Positions 45,001 through 52,555 of a stretch of DNA of 54,963 nt are shown here, one piece after another. The position numbers and the translations under genes were made by a program. Source of the stretch: Bacteroidales bacterium. Lineage in GTDB: Bacteria; Bacteroidota; Bacteroidia; Bacteroidales; UBA1556. How positions within the stretch are numbered: the stretch's first letter is position 1; every line of letters starts with the position of its first letter. The DNA lies in the NCBI GenBank assembly GCA_023146135.1, contig JAGLCR010000057.1, positions 1 through 54,963 of the forward strand, given 5' to 3'. The notes beneath the pieces were generated by a model. The model worked only from the letters and a program-made list of their open reading frames with translations, did not search any database and was not told the origin of the DNA.

Positions 45001-46693
45001 GCATATCAATGTCAATAACTCCATTAATACGACCTAGGGTGTCTTCATCTAAAAGAAAAAACCGAGCGACCTTCGCATTTTGTATATCCATATGTGCTTT
45101 ATATGTAGGAAGTGAATCGTGATAATCAAAATATCCATCTGATGTAAGTTTGAACTCCCCATCTCTTGAGATTATTTTTGCATCAATTCTTTGGTCCTTA
45201 ATATTCCCTTCAATATGTACATTATTGTATTCATATTGTGACAAAAACATGGAGCTAATGTCAATGTTATATTTCGCGACAGCATTTTTATCTAAACCTA
45301 CACCATTGATCTCTGCAGTTAAACTAACACCTCCATGATTTTCTAGCCCCAAAAGCGTTCCCAAATGAAATTTCTTAACAGTTAGTCTGCCCTGATATTC
45401 AAGAGCTTCATCATTCATGTTGTGAGGTTTAAGCAGTATGTCGGTAGATAAAAAGCCAAGTGCAGTATTGAAACTGGCGTTGGATACAAAATCATTATAA
45501 AAACCTGTAAAACGACCGCTAATTCTAATCTCACCTAAATCATTAACAATCTCAGGTATTGGTAATTTGGCATTTCCTGGAAGTTTAAAAGTAGAAAGGT
45601 CATGGTAATTAGTACTAATACTTTTTGCTTTGATTAGCATAAAACTTTGTTCTATTTCGGGAAGCCCTTCCAAGTTAATATCTCCAATAAAATGTGTATT
45701 TTTTCCATAGTATACTTTACCTTTTCGAAGTTTCATATTGGATATTGGCCCTCTTACATCCCCAGAAATGAGGATGGTGTCTTGCATGCCTTTCATGGTA
45801 GTGGCAAAGTATTGTATGTCTTCAAGGAATAATTTAGCAGAGTCGATGTGTGTTCTAAAGCGTACTTGATCTATAAACTCTAGCCAGTCGGGCCAATGAG
45901 AGTAATGCATTTCATAATTAGCAAATGCCCACGAATTAGGAGTCTTAAGTTTAAAATCTTCGATAAGGATTGCCCGAGGGCTTACGCTTACAATTCCTGA
46001 AAATTCTTCGAGGTGAAATCCGCATTTTTCAACTGCACTCAAATGCTCAATGTTACCAATTAATGAGTCTCCATTTATGTGAAAATTATTAATTATTATG
46101 TTTGCATTTTTCACATCTAAATTAGTATAATCCATTCCGCCATCATCAAAACTGGTAGTGCTCCAAAGGTCCATTACATATTGGGCATTGCTTACCTCAA
46201 GACGATTTACTTTTATTTTAAGGTTGCTACTCGATGATGATGTGTCACTGCTCTCGAAATAATCAATAATCTTCATTAGATTTAAGGCCGTATCACGATG
46301 GTCTTCCCGTAAGGCAAAATAGGTGGAGTCAATATAAATATTGGATACGACTAATTCGTCATTAAACAATTCCGTTAGCATAATATCGATACTTATTTGC
46401 TTGGAATCAACCATTACACTGTCCTCTTGATCGACTACATATAAGTCGAAAAGGTCGACTTTTAAAAGTCCGTAAATGCTTAGTCGGCTAATGCTGATTT
46501 CGGTATTCGTTTTTTCACTGAGGTAAGTAGCAAATTTATTTGCTAGATAGGTTTGAACAACAGTTAGTTGAAGTGTTATGAAAAGCAGCGCAAAGGCAAT
46601 AGTAATACCCAAAAGAGAACGTCGTATGATTTTCCATACGCGGCGCTTTTTGGGGCTGATTGCTATTTCTTTATTATTAACGTCTGCTTGCAT
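42020..46693 (-). CDS. tamB: TamB-like translocation and assembly module protein
   Basis: 1557 aa. An N-terminal transmembrane helix (about 25-45, LLGITIAFALLFITLQL) anchors it in the inner membrane, and the long repetitive beta-strand body (AsmA/TamB/DUF490 type) spans the periplasm. The conserved DUF490 block is at about 1100-1490 (GKIRMTYNRDKEFKMYGKYTIERGDYLFTMQ, with QNIINKHFYIEPGG, and LNKLSDEVQIGVNWNPGDE). The end (about 1500-1557) is a highly charged Lys/Glu tail. TamB-like proteins bridge the envelope in outer-membrane protein assembly or lipid transport. A -7 box ends 6 nt before the ATG, so the message may be leaderless. It is convergent with mobA. Confidence 0.9.
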   Translation of the reverse strand: MQADVNNKEIAISPKKRRVWKIIRRSLLGITIAFALLFITLQLTVVQTYLANKFATYLSEKTNTEISISRLSIYGLLKVDLFDLYVVDQEDSVMVDSKQISIDIMLTELFNDELVVSNIYIDSTYFALREDHRDTALNLMKIIDYFESSDTSSSSSNLKIKVNRLEVSNAQYVMDLWSTTSFDDGGMDYTNLDVKNANIIINNFHINGDSLIGNIEHLSAVEKCGFHLEEFSGIVSVSPRAILIEDFKLKTPNSWAFANYEMHYSHWPDWLEFIDQVRFRTHIDSAKLFLEDIQYFATTMKGMQDTILISGDVRGPISNMKLRKGKVYYGKNTHFIGDINLEGLPEIEQSFMLIKAKSISTNYHDLSTFKLPGNAKLPIPEIVNDLGEIRISGRFTGFYNDFVSNASFNTALGFLSTDILLKPHNMNDEALEYQGRLTVKKFHLGTLLGLENHGGVSLTAEINGVGLDKNAVAKYNIDISSMFLSQYEYNNVHIEGNIKDQRIDAKIISRDGEFKLTSDGYFDYHDSLPTYKAHMDIQNAKVARFFLLDEDTLGRINGVIDIDMQGDDIDNISGSLSIDSLNYTYKEHTYIGDSLLLRTSTDRDKERFIILESKWVDADISGQFLFTEFELMYRVIFKDILPSVIESWGMKDIDLVDKSMLKEGDYINFNFNFKDPSDLNKLFLPKSKLSKGTLIDGHFDLSSDSMSIELFAPSISYDIYTAKNLKIEVIKPPNKLHFSVEASHLHAKGLFKFDTILVRSDIEEDTVQYYASWGQKSNHKSNGYFGGNIIWHTADSLSAEVYAGEFWLNDSLWVISDKGRLDYSYHYLSIRDYSIRSNNNRFEINGSLSEKPSDIMKVEFNNFDLSLLDFYLKEKYYTDLDGFLTGHFEISNIWTQPGSTSNLKIKNFYLNKSYLGNATAHSSYSRSRDAFVMDIVLENPKDSLPIKYLDIGGFYYPHRKDNNFDINLKFNHYPVHSLYSYLTSFTSDIEGYLDGSVKIDGTLDRPILSGSVDADIPKLKIDYIGETYHFKDKLVFKDNYFGFDDIYIYDNNYTGGTKHRALANIQIRHDNFSNFNLFVDVKPNLIAVLDIEPHEDALFYGKAEGSGDFKLTGPFNELSLSMDITARQGSKISIPFNSESIAEESDFITFITKDTTVIKNTTIIEDDEFSINMDMLMHVDPGSQIEIVMDDVVGDVIMARGTGKIRMTYNRDKEFKMYGKYTIERGDYLFTMQNIINKHFYIEPGGFLQWDGDLENSKIELKAVYKTEAKLYDLIQQVNQSDEYKKRASKVQCIISITGNLFNPRISFDIKVPEESSSIRDLVNQLLTIDGDDGQEMNKNFISLLIMGRFLPPSGYDSGSNPDAISKNATELAANQIGNILNKLSDEVQIGVNWNPGDELTTQEVAIALSYSMLDDRLVIDGKFGSGGGSTSAESSQRIVGDLNVEYKFTKDGRIRGKVFNRTNYYDPLTKRAPYTQGVGIAYRKEFDNLYELFHQTKSEEEQVERSEAASEYRKELREAKKKRHEEEKERKKRKKEERKMARKKNQDATKEDENDG

Positions 46694-46699
46694 AACCTA

Positions 46700-46707
46700 C
46701 AAAGATA
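46700..46707 (-). promoter_or_regulatory. -7 promoter box of tamB (leaderless type)
   Basis: TATCTTTG on the minus strand ends 6 nt before the tamB ATG at 46693. Transcription would start at or near the start codon. Confidence 0.55.
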
Positions 46708-46847
46708 ATAAATAATAGCATTTGGTTTGATTGAAAATAGAGCTGATAAATGGCTTGATTCCAAGGACGATTTCATCAATTAAATTGGCTGTTCAAGCAA
46801 TATGAAATAGGATTATACTATTATAAATCGTACTTGCACAACTGTTT

Positions 46848-46877
46848 TTGGTTGACCTATATATTTAACTACATTTG
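46848..46877 (+). promoter_or_regulatory. -33/-7 promoter of the barrel gene (leaderless type)
   Basis: TTG (46848-46850) and TACATTTG (46870-46877) are 19 nt apart, the usual Bacteroidota spacing. The ATG at 46884 is 7 nt past the box, about where transcription should begin. Confidence 0.65.
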
Positions 46878-46883
46878 CAATCT

Positions 46884-47579
46884 ATGAAGAAAACAATACT
46901 TGCTGCGATACTTTTCTTATTTACGATAAATGCGATTTCGCAATCACAAATTGGATTTAAGGTGTCATTTTTGAATCCTAATTATAAAATAACGAGTAGT
47001 CCTCCTAGCTCGTCTGAAACATTCACAGTAGATAATACGCTTTCGTATAGTTTAGATTATAAGAAAATGTGGCCAGGATTGTTCAATTTTGGAATGGGCT
47101 TTGAGTATTTGTCGAAGGATGCTCGTTTTACTGCAGATTATAAATCCTTAGGGGCCGATGTGTATCGGGATGTAAATTATTCATTAAGCTATTTGAATGT
47201 TAAGCTATTGCCAGAATTTGTTTATGGTGAGAAACTTAGAGCTTATTTTCAACTAGGGCCTTATATGGGGTTTTTATTGAATTCGAACACAAGTGGTACT
47301 CGGATTGTAACAGATGGAACGGGTAGTGTAAAAATTATTGAGGATGGAAGTGATAGTGAGGGTTTTCCAACAATAGATTGGGGTATGTTTGTGGGGGCAG
47401 GAGTTGAATACCCGGTTTCTAAAAGTATAAAACTTGGATTCGAGCTACAATTTACAAGAGGTTTTGCTGGTTATGCTCAAGAAGATGAATATATTTATGC
47501 AACGAAAAATTTTACTGCAGGACTAAGCTTGATCTATGTTTTTAGAGGTTATGCGGAACGCATAAATGATGAGGACTAA
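46884..47579 (+). CDS. Outer-membrane beta-barrel protein
   Basis: 231 aa from the ATG at 46884; the frame extends to a TTG at 46875, which lies inside the -7 box and is rejected. Signal peptide (about 1-20, NAISQ). The rest is a small barrel of about eight strands (SYSLDYKKMWPGLFNFGMGFEY, LRAYFQLGPYMGFLLN, WGMFVGAGVEY, IKLGFELQFTRGF), with the last strand TAGLSLIYVFRGY followed by a short acidic tail. Function unknown. It is divergent from tamB and convergent with anmK. Confidence 0.75.
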   Translation: MKKTILAAILFLFTINAISQSQIGFKVSFLNPNYKITSSPPSSSETFTVDNTLSYSLDYKKMWPGLFNFGMGFEYLSKDARFTADYKSLGADVYRDVNYSLSYLNVKLLPEFVYGEKLRAYFQLGPYMGFLLNSNTSGTRIVTDGTGSVKIIEDGSDSEGFPTIDWGMFVGAGVEYPVSKSIKLGFELQFTRGFAGYAQEDEYIYATKNFTAGLSLIYVFRGYAERINDED

Positions 47580-47581
47580 TA

Positions 47582-48643
47582 TTATAATATTACTTTTCCT
47601 GATGAATGATCATCTTTTGCTCCTGTTACTGATGCCAAAACATTGTTCTCATTTCTAAGTCTTAGTAATCCCATAAAGGCAAATATTAAGGCTTCTTTAT
47701 AATCGATTTTTTTTGGCGAAGGAATGACCACATTAGCTTGTGTTTTATCTTGAATTCGTTTCATCAAAAACTGGTTGAATACTCCGCCTCCGGTAAAAAG
47801 AAATTCCCCGCTAGTAAGTTTTATATCCTGGCTAACTTGATAGCTAATATGCTCAACCATTGTGTGAAGCAAATCCTTTTCGGGTATTTTATATTTCTTT
47901 AGAATTGGATCAATATTTTTTATTACCCACTCTTTGCCCAGTGATTTTGGCGCAATTTGATTGTAATATGATAATGCGTTTAACTCTTTCAAAAGTGCGT
48001 CATTTAATATGCCTTCCTTTGCCCAATCACCATCCACATCGTAAGCATAGCCCAATCTTTCTGCAATAGGATTCATAATAATATTAGCAGGGCAAATATC
48101 CCAAGCCATGCGTTTACCATCGATATTCATCGAAACATTAGCAAAGCCCCCAATATTGATGCATGCATCGTATTCCTTGAATAATAGTTGGTCGCCAATA
48201 GGAACTAAAGGAGCACCTTGACCACCGAGCTCAACATCTTGAGTGCGGAAATCATAAACTAATGAACAGGAGAGGTGGGAATGCAAAGCCTCTCCATTTC
48301 CAATTTGTAGCGTATATCCTTTTTCGGGTTTATGAAAAACCGTATGACCGTGCGAAGCTACTAAGTCGGGTTTGAGTTGATATTTTTGAATAAAACTTGC
48401 CGTTTGCATTCCTAAATAATGACCAAACTCAATATCTAATTTGTTTAGTTCGTCTTCTGAAATATTGTGCGCATTTTTTAATCGATTTCTCCACTCTTCT
48501 GAGTAAGGAAACGTTTTTCCGTGTTTAATATCAAATGACCATTTGCCATCGTTGAGGATAAATTCACAATAGGCAATATCCAAACCGTCTAATGAAGTGC
48601 CTGACATTAGTCCGATGGTTTTGTAGCGTAATTGTTTGCTCAT
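47582..48643 (-). CDS. anmK: Anhydro-N-acetylmuramic acid kinase
   Basis: 353 aa from the ATG at 48643. A GTG at 48673 is in frame but adds a Lys-rich extension absent from the family start. The motif IGLMSGTSLDGLD (about 10-22) is the ATP-binding signature, followed by SHGHTVFH, LVYDFRTQDVELGGQGAPLVP and NIGGFANVS. It phosphorylates 1,6-anhydro-MurNAc and opens the ring, for recycling of peptidoglycan in the cytoplasm. It follows murF by about 50 nt on the same strand, matching the shared theme of cell wall metabolism. Confidence 0.95.
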   Translation of the reverse strand: MSKQLRYKTIGLMSGTSLDGLDIAYCEFILNDGKWSFDIKHGKTFPYSEEWRNRLKNAHNISEDELNKLDIEFGHYLGMQTASFIQKYQLKPDLVASHGHTVFHKPEKGYTLQIGNGEALHSHLSCSLVYDFRTQDVELGGQGAPLVPIGDQLLFKEYDACINIGGFANVSMNIDGKRMAWDICPANIIMNPIAERLGYAYDVDGDWAKEGILNDALLKELNALSYYNQIAPKSLGKEWVIKNIDPILKKYKIPEKDLLHTMVEHISYQVSQDIKLTSGEFLFTGGGVFNQFLMKRIQDKTQANVVIPSPKKIDYKEALIFAFMGLLRLRNENNVLASVTGAKDDHSSGKVIL

Positions 48644-48694
48644 TTTTTTAGTTTTTATTTTTTTAGCAGACACCCATAGTTCAATTGTGAAAAC

Positions 48695-49975
48695 TTATAG
48701 AGCGTCCAATAATATCTCCAATGCTATACCACGCGAGCCTTTCAATAGCACCAATTTCCCTTCCAAGGGATTGGTTTTCAAATATTCTAAAGCTTCAGTA
48801 TTTTTTTCAAAACATCTTAAACCGCTGTCTTTTGCTACACCAAAAAATTCAGGACCCACTAAAATCCCTTCATTAAATTTTAGCTCTTTCAATCTCGCAA
48901 CAATGCTTAGATGCTCAAACTGGCTTTCTTTTCCTAATTCTAGCATATCACCTAGAATTAGTAGTTTGGAATCAGCTTCGGCCAATCGAAAACTATCCAA
49001 AGCCGCTGCCATAGATGTTGGGTTTGCGTTATAGGCATCTACTACAATTTTGTTTTTTTCTGTAATCAATAATTGCGATCGTTGGTTTTGAGGAGTATAT
49101 TCGCGCAGCGCAGCCGCAATAGCTTTTTTTTCTACACCAAAACTCTCTCCCACACAAATGGCTGCCATCATATTATCAAAATTATAACTTCCCACCAATT
49201 GCGAAATAATTTCATTTCCATTCCAAGATACACCAACAAAGGCTTCTCTTACCAAAAGTTTACCTTCAGTAACAGCTTCATTTGATTGGCCATAAGTTTT
49301 CCGGTCTGCTTTTGCCGACAAATCCATCAATAGCTCATTGTCCGCATTGACAAAGAGATTGCCATCAGCTTTTATAATTGATTTATAGAGTTCGTTTTTA
49401 GTGGTTATCACACCTTGTAAATTTCCAAACCCTTCCAGATGAGCTTTGCCAATGGAAGTGATAATTCCAAAGTCAGGTTCTGCAATTTCACATAATTCTG
49501 CAATTTCACCAATATGATTTGCACCCATTTCAATTATGGCAAACTCTGTATCATTAGGCATGGACAGCAAGGTCATGGGCACACCAATATGATTATTGAA
49601 ATTCCCCACTGTGGCATGGGTTTTATATTTACGCGAAAGAACGGCCTTCACCAATTCTTTAGTTGTGGTTTTGCCATTGGTTCCAGTAATGCCCAGTACG
49701 GGAATATTGAATTGCTTTCGGTGATGATTGGCCAAATTTTGCATGCACTTCAATACATCATCTACCAAAATCATTCGTTTATCAATATGATATTCATCTT
49801 CGTCTATTACTACATATTTTGCGCCTTTTTTAAGTGCGTCGGCAGCAAATTTATTTCCATTAAAGTTTTCGCCTTTTAGGCAAAAAAACATCTGTTCTTT
49901 TTCAATTTTGCGAGTGTCGGTAGTAAAGCCCTCACAGCTTTTGAATTTATTGTATATATTGGCTATTGTTATCAT
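48695..49975 (-). CDS. murF: UDP-N-acetylmuramoyl-tripeptide-D-alanyl-D-alanine ligase
   Basis: 426 aa. The Mur ligase ATP site is GITGTNGKTTTKELV (about 94-108), and the domain order is N-terminal binding (1-85), central ATPase and C-terminal ligase domain (about 290-426). Further motifs are EMGANHIGEI, VDAYNANPTSM and ILGDMLELG. It adds D-Ala-D-Ala to UDP-MurNAc-tripeptide in the cytoplasm. It heads the pair murF-anmK. A near-consensus box TACTTTTA lies on the minus strand at 50001-50008. Confidence 0.96.
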   Translation of the reverse strand: MITIANIYNKFKSCEGFTTDTRKIEKEQMFFCLKGENFNGNKFAADALKKGAKYVVIDEDEYHIDKRMILVDDVLKCMQNLANHHRKQFNIPVLGITGTNGKTTTKELVKAVLSRKYKTHATVGNFNNHIGVPMTLLSMPNDTEFAIIEMGANHIGEIAELCEIAEPDFGIITSIGKAHLEGFGNLQGVITTKNELYKSIIKADGNLFVNADNELLMDLSAKADRKTYGQSNEAVTEGKLLVREAFVGVSWNGNEIISQLVGSYNFDNMMAAICVGESFGVEKKAIAAALREYTPQNQRSQLLITEKNKIVVDAYNANPTSMAAALDSFRLAEADSKLLILGDMLELGKESQFEHLSIVARLKELKFNEGILVGPEFFGVAKDSGLRCFEKNTEALEYLKTNPLEGKLVLLKGSRGIALEILLDAL

Positions 49976-50448
49976 AGTATGTGGCTGTATTTACACACTA
50001 TAAAAGTACATGTTTCGACTTATATCAGTAGAAATGGCTTGGAATATAATTAACATTTGAATGTTAACATAGCTAATCAAAATTTAACTTCCAAATGATA
50101 CATAAACTCTTTATCTTTTTGAATTTCGAAAACCTCAAAAACATTTTGAATTTGCATACTTCGTCTGAAAATCAAAATGGTATAACTCCTAATTTGATGC
50201 CTTAAGCATGATAAAAATATCTTATCAATTTTCTTCATTCTTTTTTTTAAGAAAAAATGAAGACTAGCTGTCGACAAGCTTGAAAACCGCCACTGTGAAT
50301 AATAGCTATAGAATGGAATAAAAAATCTAAACACATAGTATATTACTGCTGCCGCACAAATCCTCCCGTGTGGTATCCAACAAGTTAACTAATCGTAACA
50401 ATATCATTTTATAAACCATTTTTTCACCGCAGAGCTTGTTATATAAGC
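49976..50448. other. 473-bp intergenic region
   Basis: No convincing gene. An 85-codon frame (50077-50334, -) lacks a family match and looks spurious. The sequence is AT-rich; an imperfect inverted repeat lies at 50232-50263 (listed separately). The part at 50335-50448 shows no structure I can name. Confidence 0.55.
50232..50263 (-). terminator. AT-rich hairpin, possible terminator of the T9SS gene pair
   Basis: TCTTCATTCTTTTTT pairs with AAAAAATGAAGA across a short loop, with one bulged base. It is about 190 nt downstream of the gene ending at 50449, so the assignment is tentative. Confidence 0.35.
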
Positions 50449-52548
50449 CTATCTCACCACAAACTTAATAGTCTTACTTACGCTTTCACTACGTATTTCC
50501 ATAAAATAAATCCCGGCTTGTAAATCCATATTAAAATATTGGTTTTTAATATTATGCGCTACAAAAATTTCTTGTCCAATAGTGTTTAATATTCTTACTT
50601 CTGCGGCTTGCATATTTCCAAGGTCTAATACAAATTTCCCTGTGTTGGGATTGGGGTAAAGCTTAATATTATATCCTGCAATTTCTTCTATACTTACGTT
50701 GCTGATGGGTATACAGACTGAAGTATCCACACAGCCACCAAGGTTGATGGCAACGGCATAACTACCGTTTAGCGTTGGTGTAAATGTTTGCAGCGTATCA
50801 CCCACAAGAGCAGCAAGCCCATTATTACAATCCAACCATTGGTAGGAGGCCAAATTTTGGTTTGAGCTAAACACACCATAAGAACTTACACTAACCGAAG
50901 CATCTATTTGCGGAATATTAAGCGAAAGGCAAATAATAGAATCGCAGCCTGTGGAGCTTGGCAAGGTGAAATATGCCGATTGGGTAGATTGATAATAAGT
51001 AACACCATCCATCCATATGAGACTATCGCAGGCGGTTACATAATCGGTAGTGAGGGTTTTGCATTGACTTAGTTTTAGAATATAGGAAGCAAAGTTAGAG
51101 GATGTACTGTTATGAACATTGGGTCCAATATCAAAATCTACTGTTGCTCCATATTTTCCTGTGAGAAAGATGTTTCCGTTATTATCCACATTTATATCCC
51201 AACCATCAGACACTCCTTGATTGCCTTGCAATATTCCGGCCCAAATCAGATTTCCAGTTGTATTTAGTTTTTGTAAGTATGCTCCTCTACTGTAAGAACC
51301 TGGCCCCTGAGTATAAAAAATCAATGTATCTGGTCCTGGGTCCAAATCAGTGGAATCATCAAAGAATCCTGTTGAATATATATTGCCAAAAGTATCGGTG
51401 GCTAATGACATCGGGTCGGTATTGTTTTCACGACCATAAGATTTAGCCCAGAGGAAATTTCCGTTTTGATCATACTTTTGTATAAATGCCAGGAAATTTC
51501 CAGAAACATGTCCTGGAAGAAGAAGAGTGTCAGGGCCAGGATCGAAATCCACATTTCCACCAAATGTACCGGTAGTATAAATATTATTATAGCGGTCAAT
51601 AATCAACGACTTAGTATTGGTTTTCCCCCAAATACTGGTATAGGTAGTAAATGTAGCCCATACGTAATTTGCTAAACTATCTAATTTTACCAAATACATA
51701 TTGCTCATTGCATTGGCTGGAGGAATTCTAACCCCCGTACCAGGGTCAAAATCTACACCGACACTGGAAACAGTACCTGCACAATAAATATTGCCCTCAG
51801 AATCCAAATCAATAGAAATACCTCTTGATCCTCCACCGGGTTCATTGTTTAGAAATGCTTTGGCCCAAACAAAATTTCCGTTTTTATCTAACTTCTGCAT
51901 AAAAGCATTATTGAGGGCATAGTTCCAAGAGTTATAACCTGCTCCATAAATACAGGTTCCTGGGCCGGGGTCAAAATCAACAGTATCTTTATATTCACCA
52001 TGTGAGTATATATTACCCTTGCTATCGACAACTAAATCTCTTACCACATCATCTTCAGGCCCACCAAAGGATTTTGCCCAAATAAAACTACCGTTTGACG
52101 ATAGCTTTAATATAAAAACATCATATTCGCCATTTGAATGGAGCATATATACACCTGTTCCGGGATCAATATCAATGGAATCTTTAAAATTACCTGTGAT
52201 AATTAAACTGCCGTTATCTCCTATTTCAATAAAACCTAGTCCTCCATGAATAAAATCTATTTTTTTTACCCAAACTAAGCCGCCATTTGCATTTAGTTTT
52301 TGAATATAGGAAGAGCCTGTACTACCTGCTGTTAACCCATAATAAAGTGGTACACTGGGATTAAAATCAATAGTACCGGTAAAACCTCCAATGATATAGA
52401 TTTCTCCCAATGAGTTAATTGCAGAGCTGACCGCCGTAACACTCCCTTGACTTCCCTGATTGGTCTTTACCCATTGAAAATTGGGGCTTTGGGCCTGTAA
52501 GTTTATAGCCGTAAATATGGAAATAATTATTAAAACTATGTTTTTCAT
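50449..52548 (-). CDS. T9SS-sorted secreted protein with FDPGPG repeats
   Basis: 699 aa. Signal peptide (about 1-19, NLQAQ). Residues about 25-470 consist of repeats of about 50-60 aa marked by FDPGPG-type turns and LDKNGNFVWAK, TGTFGGNVDFDPGPD, as in SBBP/propeller-like T9SS cargo. A small domain at about 500-545 (ACDSLIWMDGVTYYQS with STGCDSIICLSLNI) is common in Bacteroidota surface proteins. The last 75 residues are the sorting domain (LYPNPNTGKFVLDLG). It lies 7 nt after the beta-helix gene on the same strand, so the two are probably expressed together. Confidence 0.88.
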   Translation of the reverse strand: MKNIVLIIISIFTAINLQAQSPNFQWVKTNQGSQGSVTAVSSAINSLGEIYIIGGFTGTIDFNPSVPLYYGLTAGSTGSSYIQKLNANGGLVWVKKIDFIHGGLGFIEIGDNGSLIITGNFKDSIDIDPGTGVYMLHSNGEYDVFILKLSSNGSFIWAKSFGGPEDDVVRDLVVDSKGNIYSHGEYKDTVDFDPGPGTCIYGAGYNSWNYALNNAFMQKLDKNGNFVWAKAFLNNEPGGGSRGISIDLDSEGNIYCAGTVSSVGVDFDPGTGVRIPPANAMSNMYLVKLDSLANYVWATFTTYTSIWGKTNTKSLIIDRYNNIYTTGTFGGNVDFDPGPDTLLLPGHVSGNFLAFIQKYDQNGNFLWAKSYGRENNTDPMSLATDTFGNIYSTGFFDDSTDLDPGPDTLIFYTQGPGSYSRGAYLQKLNTTGNLIWAGILQGNQGVSDGWDINVDNNGNIFLTGKYGATVDFDIGPNVHNSTSSNFASYILKLSQCKTLTTDYVTACDSLIWMDGVTYYQSTQSAYFTLPSSTGCDSIICLSLNIPQIDASVSVSSYGVFSSNQNLASYQWLDCNNGLAALVGDTLQTFTPTLNGSYAVAINLGGCVDTSVCIPISNVSIEEIAGYNIKLYPNPNTGKFVLDLGNMQAAEVRILNTIGQEIFVAHNIKNQYFNMDLQAGIYFMEIRSESVSKTIKFVVR

Positions 52549-52555
52549 AATGAGT

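Noticed and set aside
50077-50334. 85-codon open frame on the minus strand
   Set aside because: No signal, domain or family likeness; poor composition for a protein; lies in AT-rich spacer and crosses an inverted repeat.
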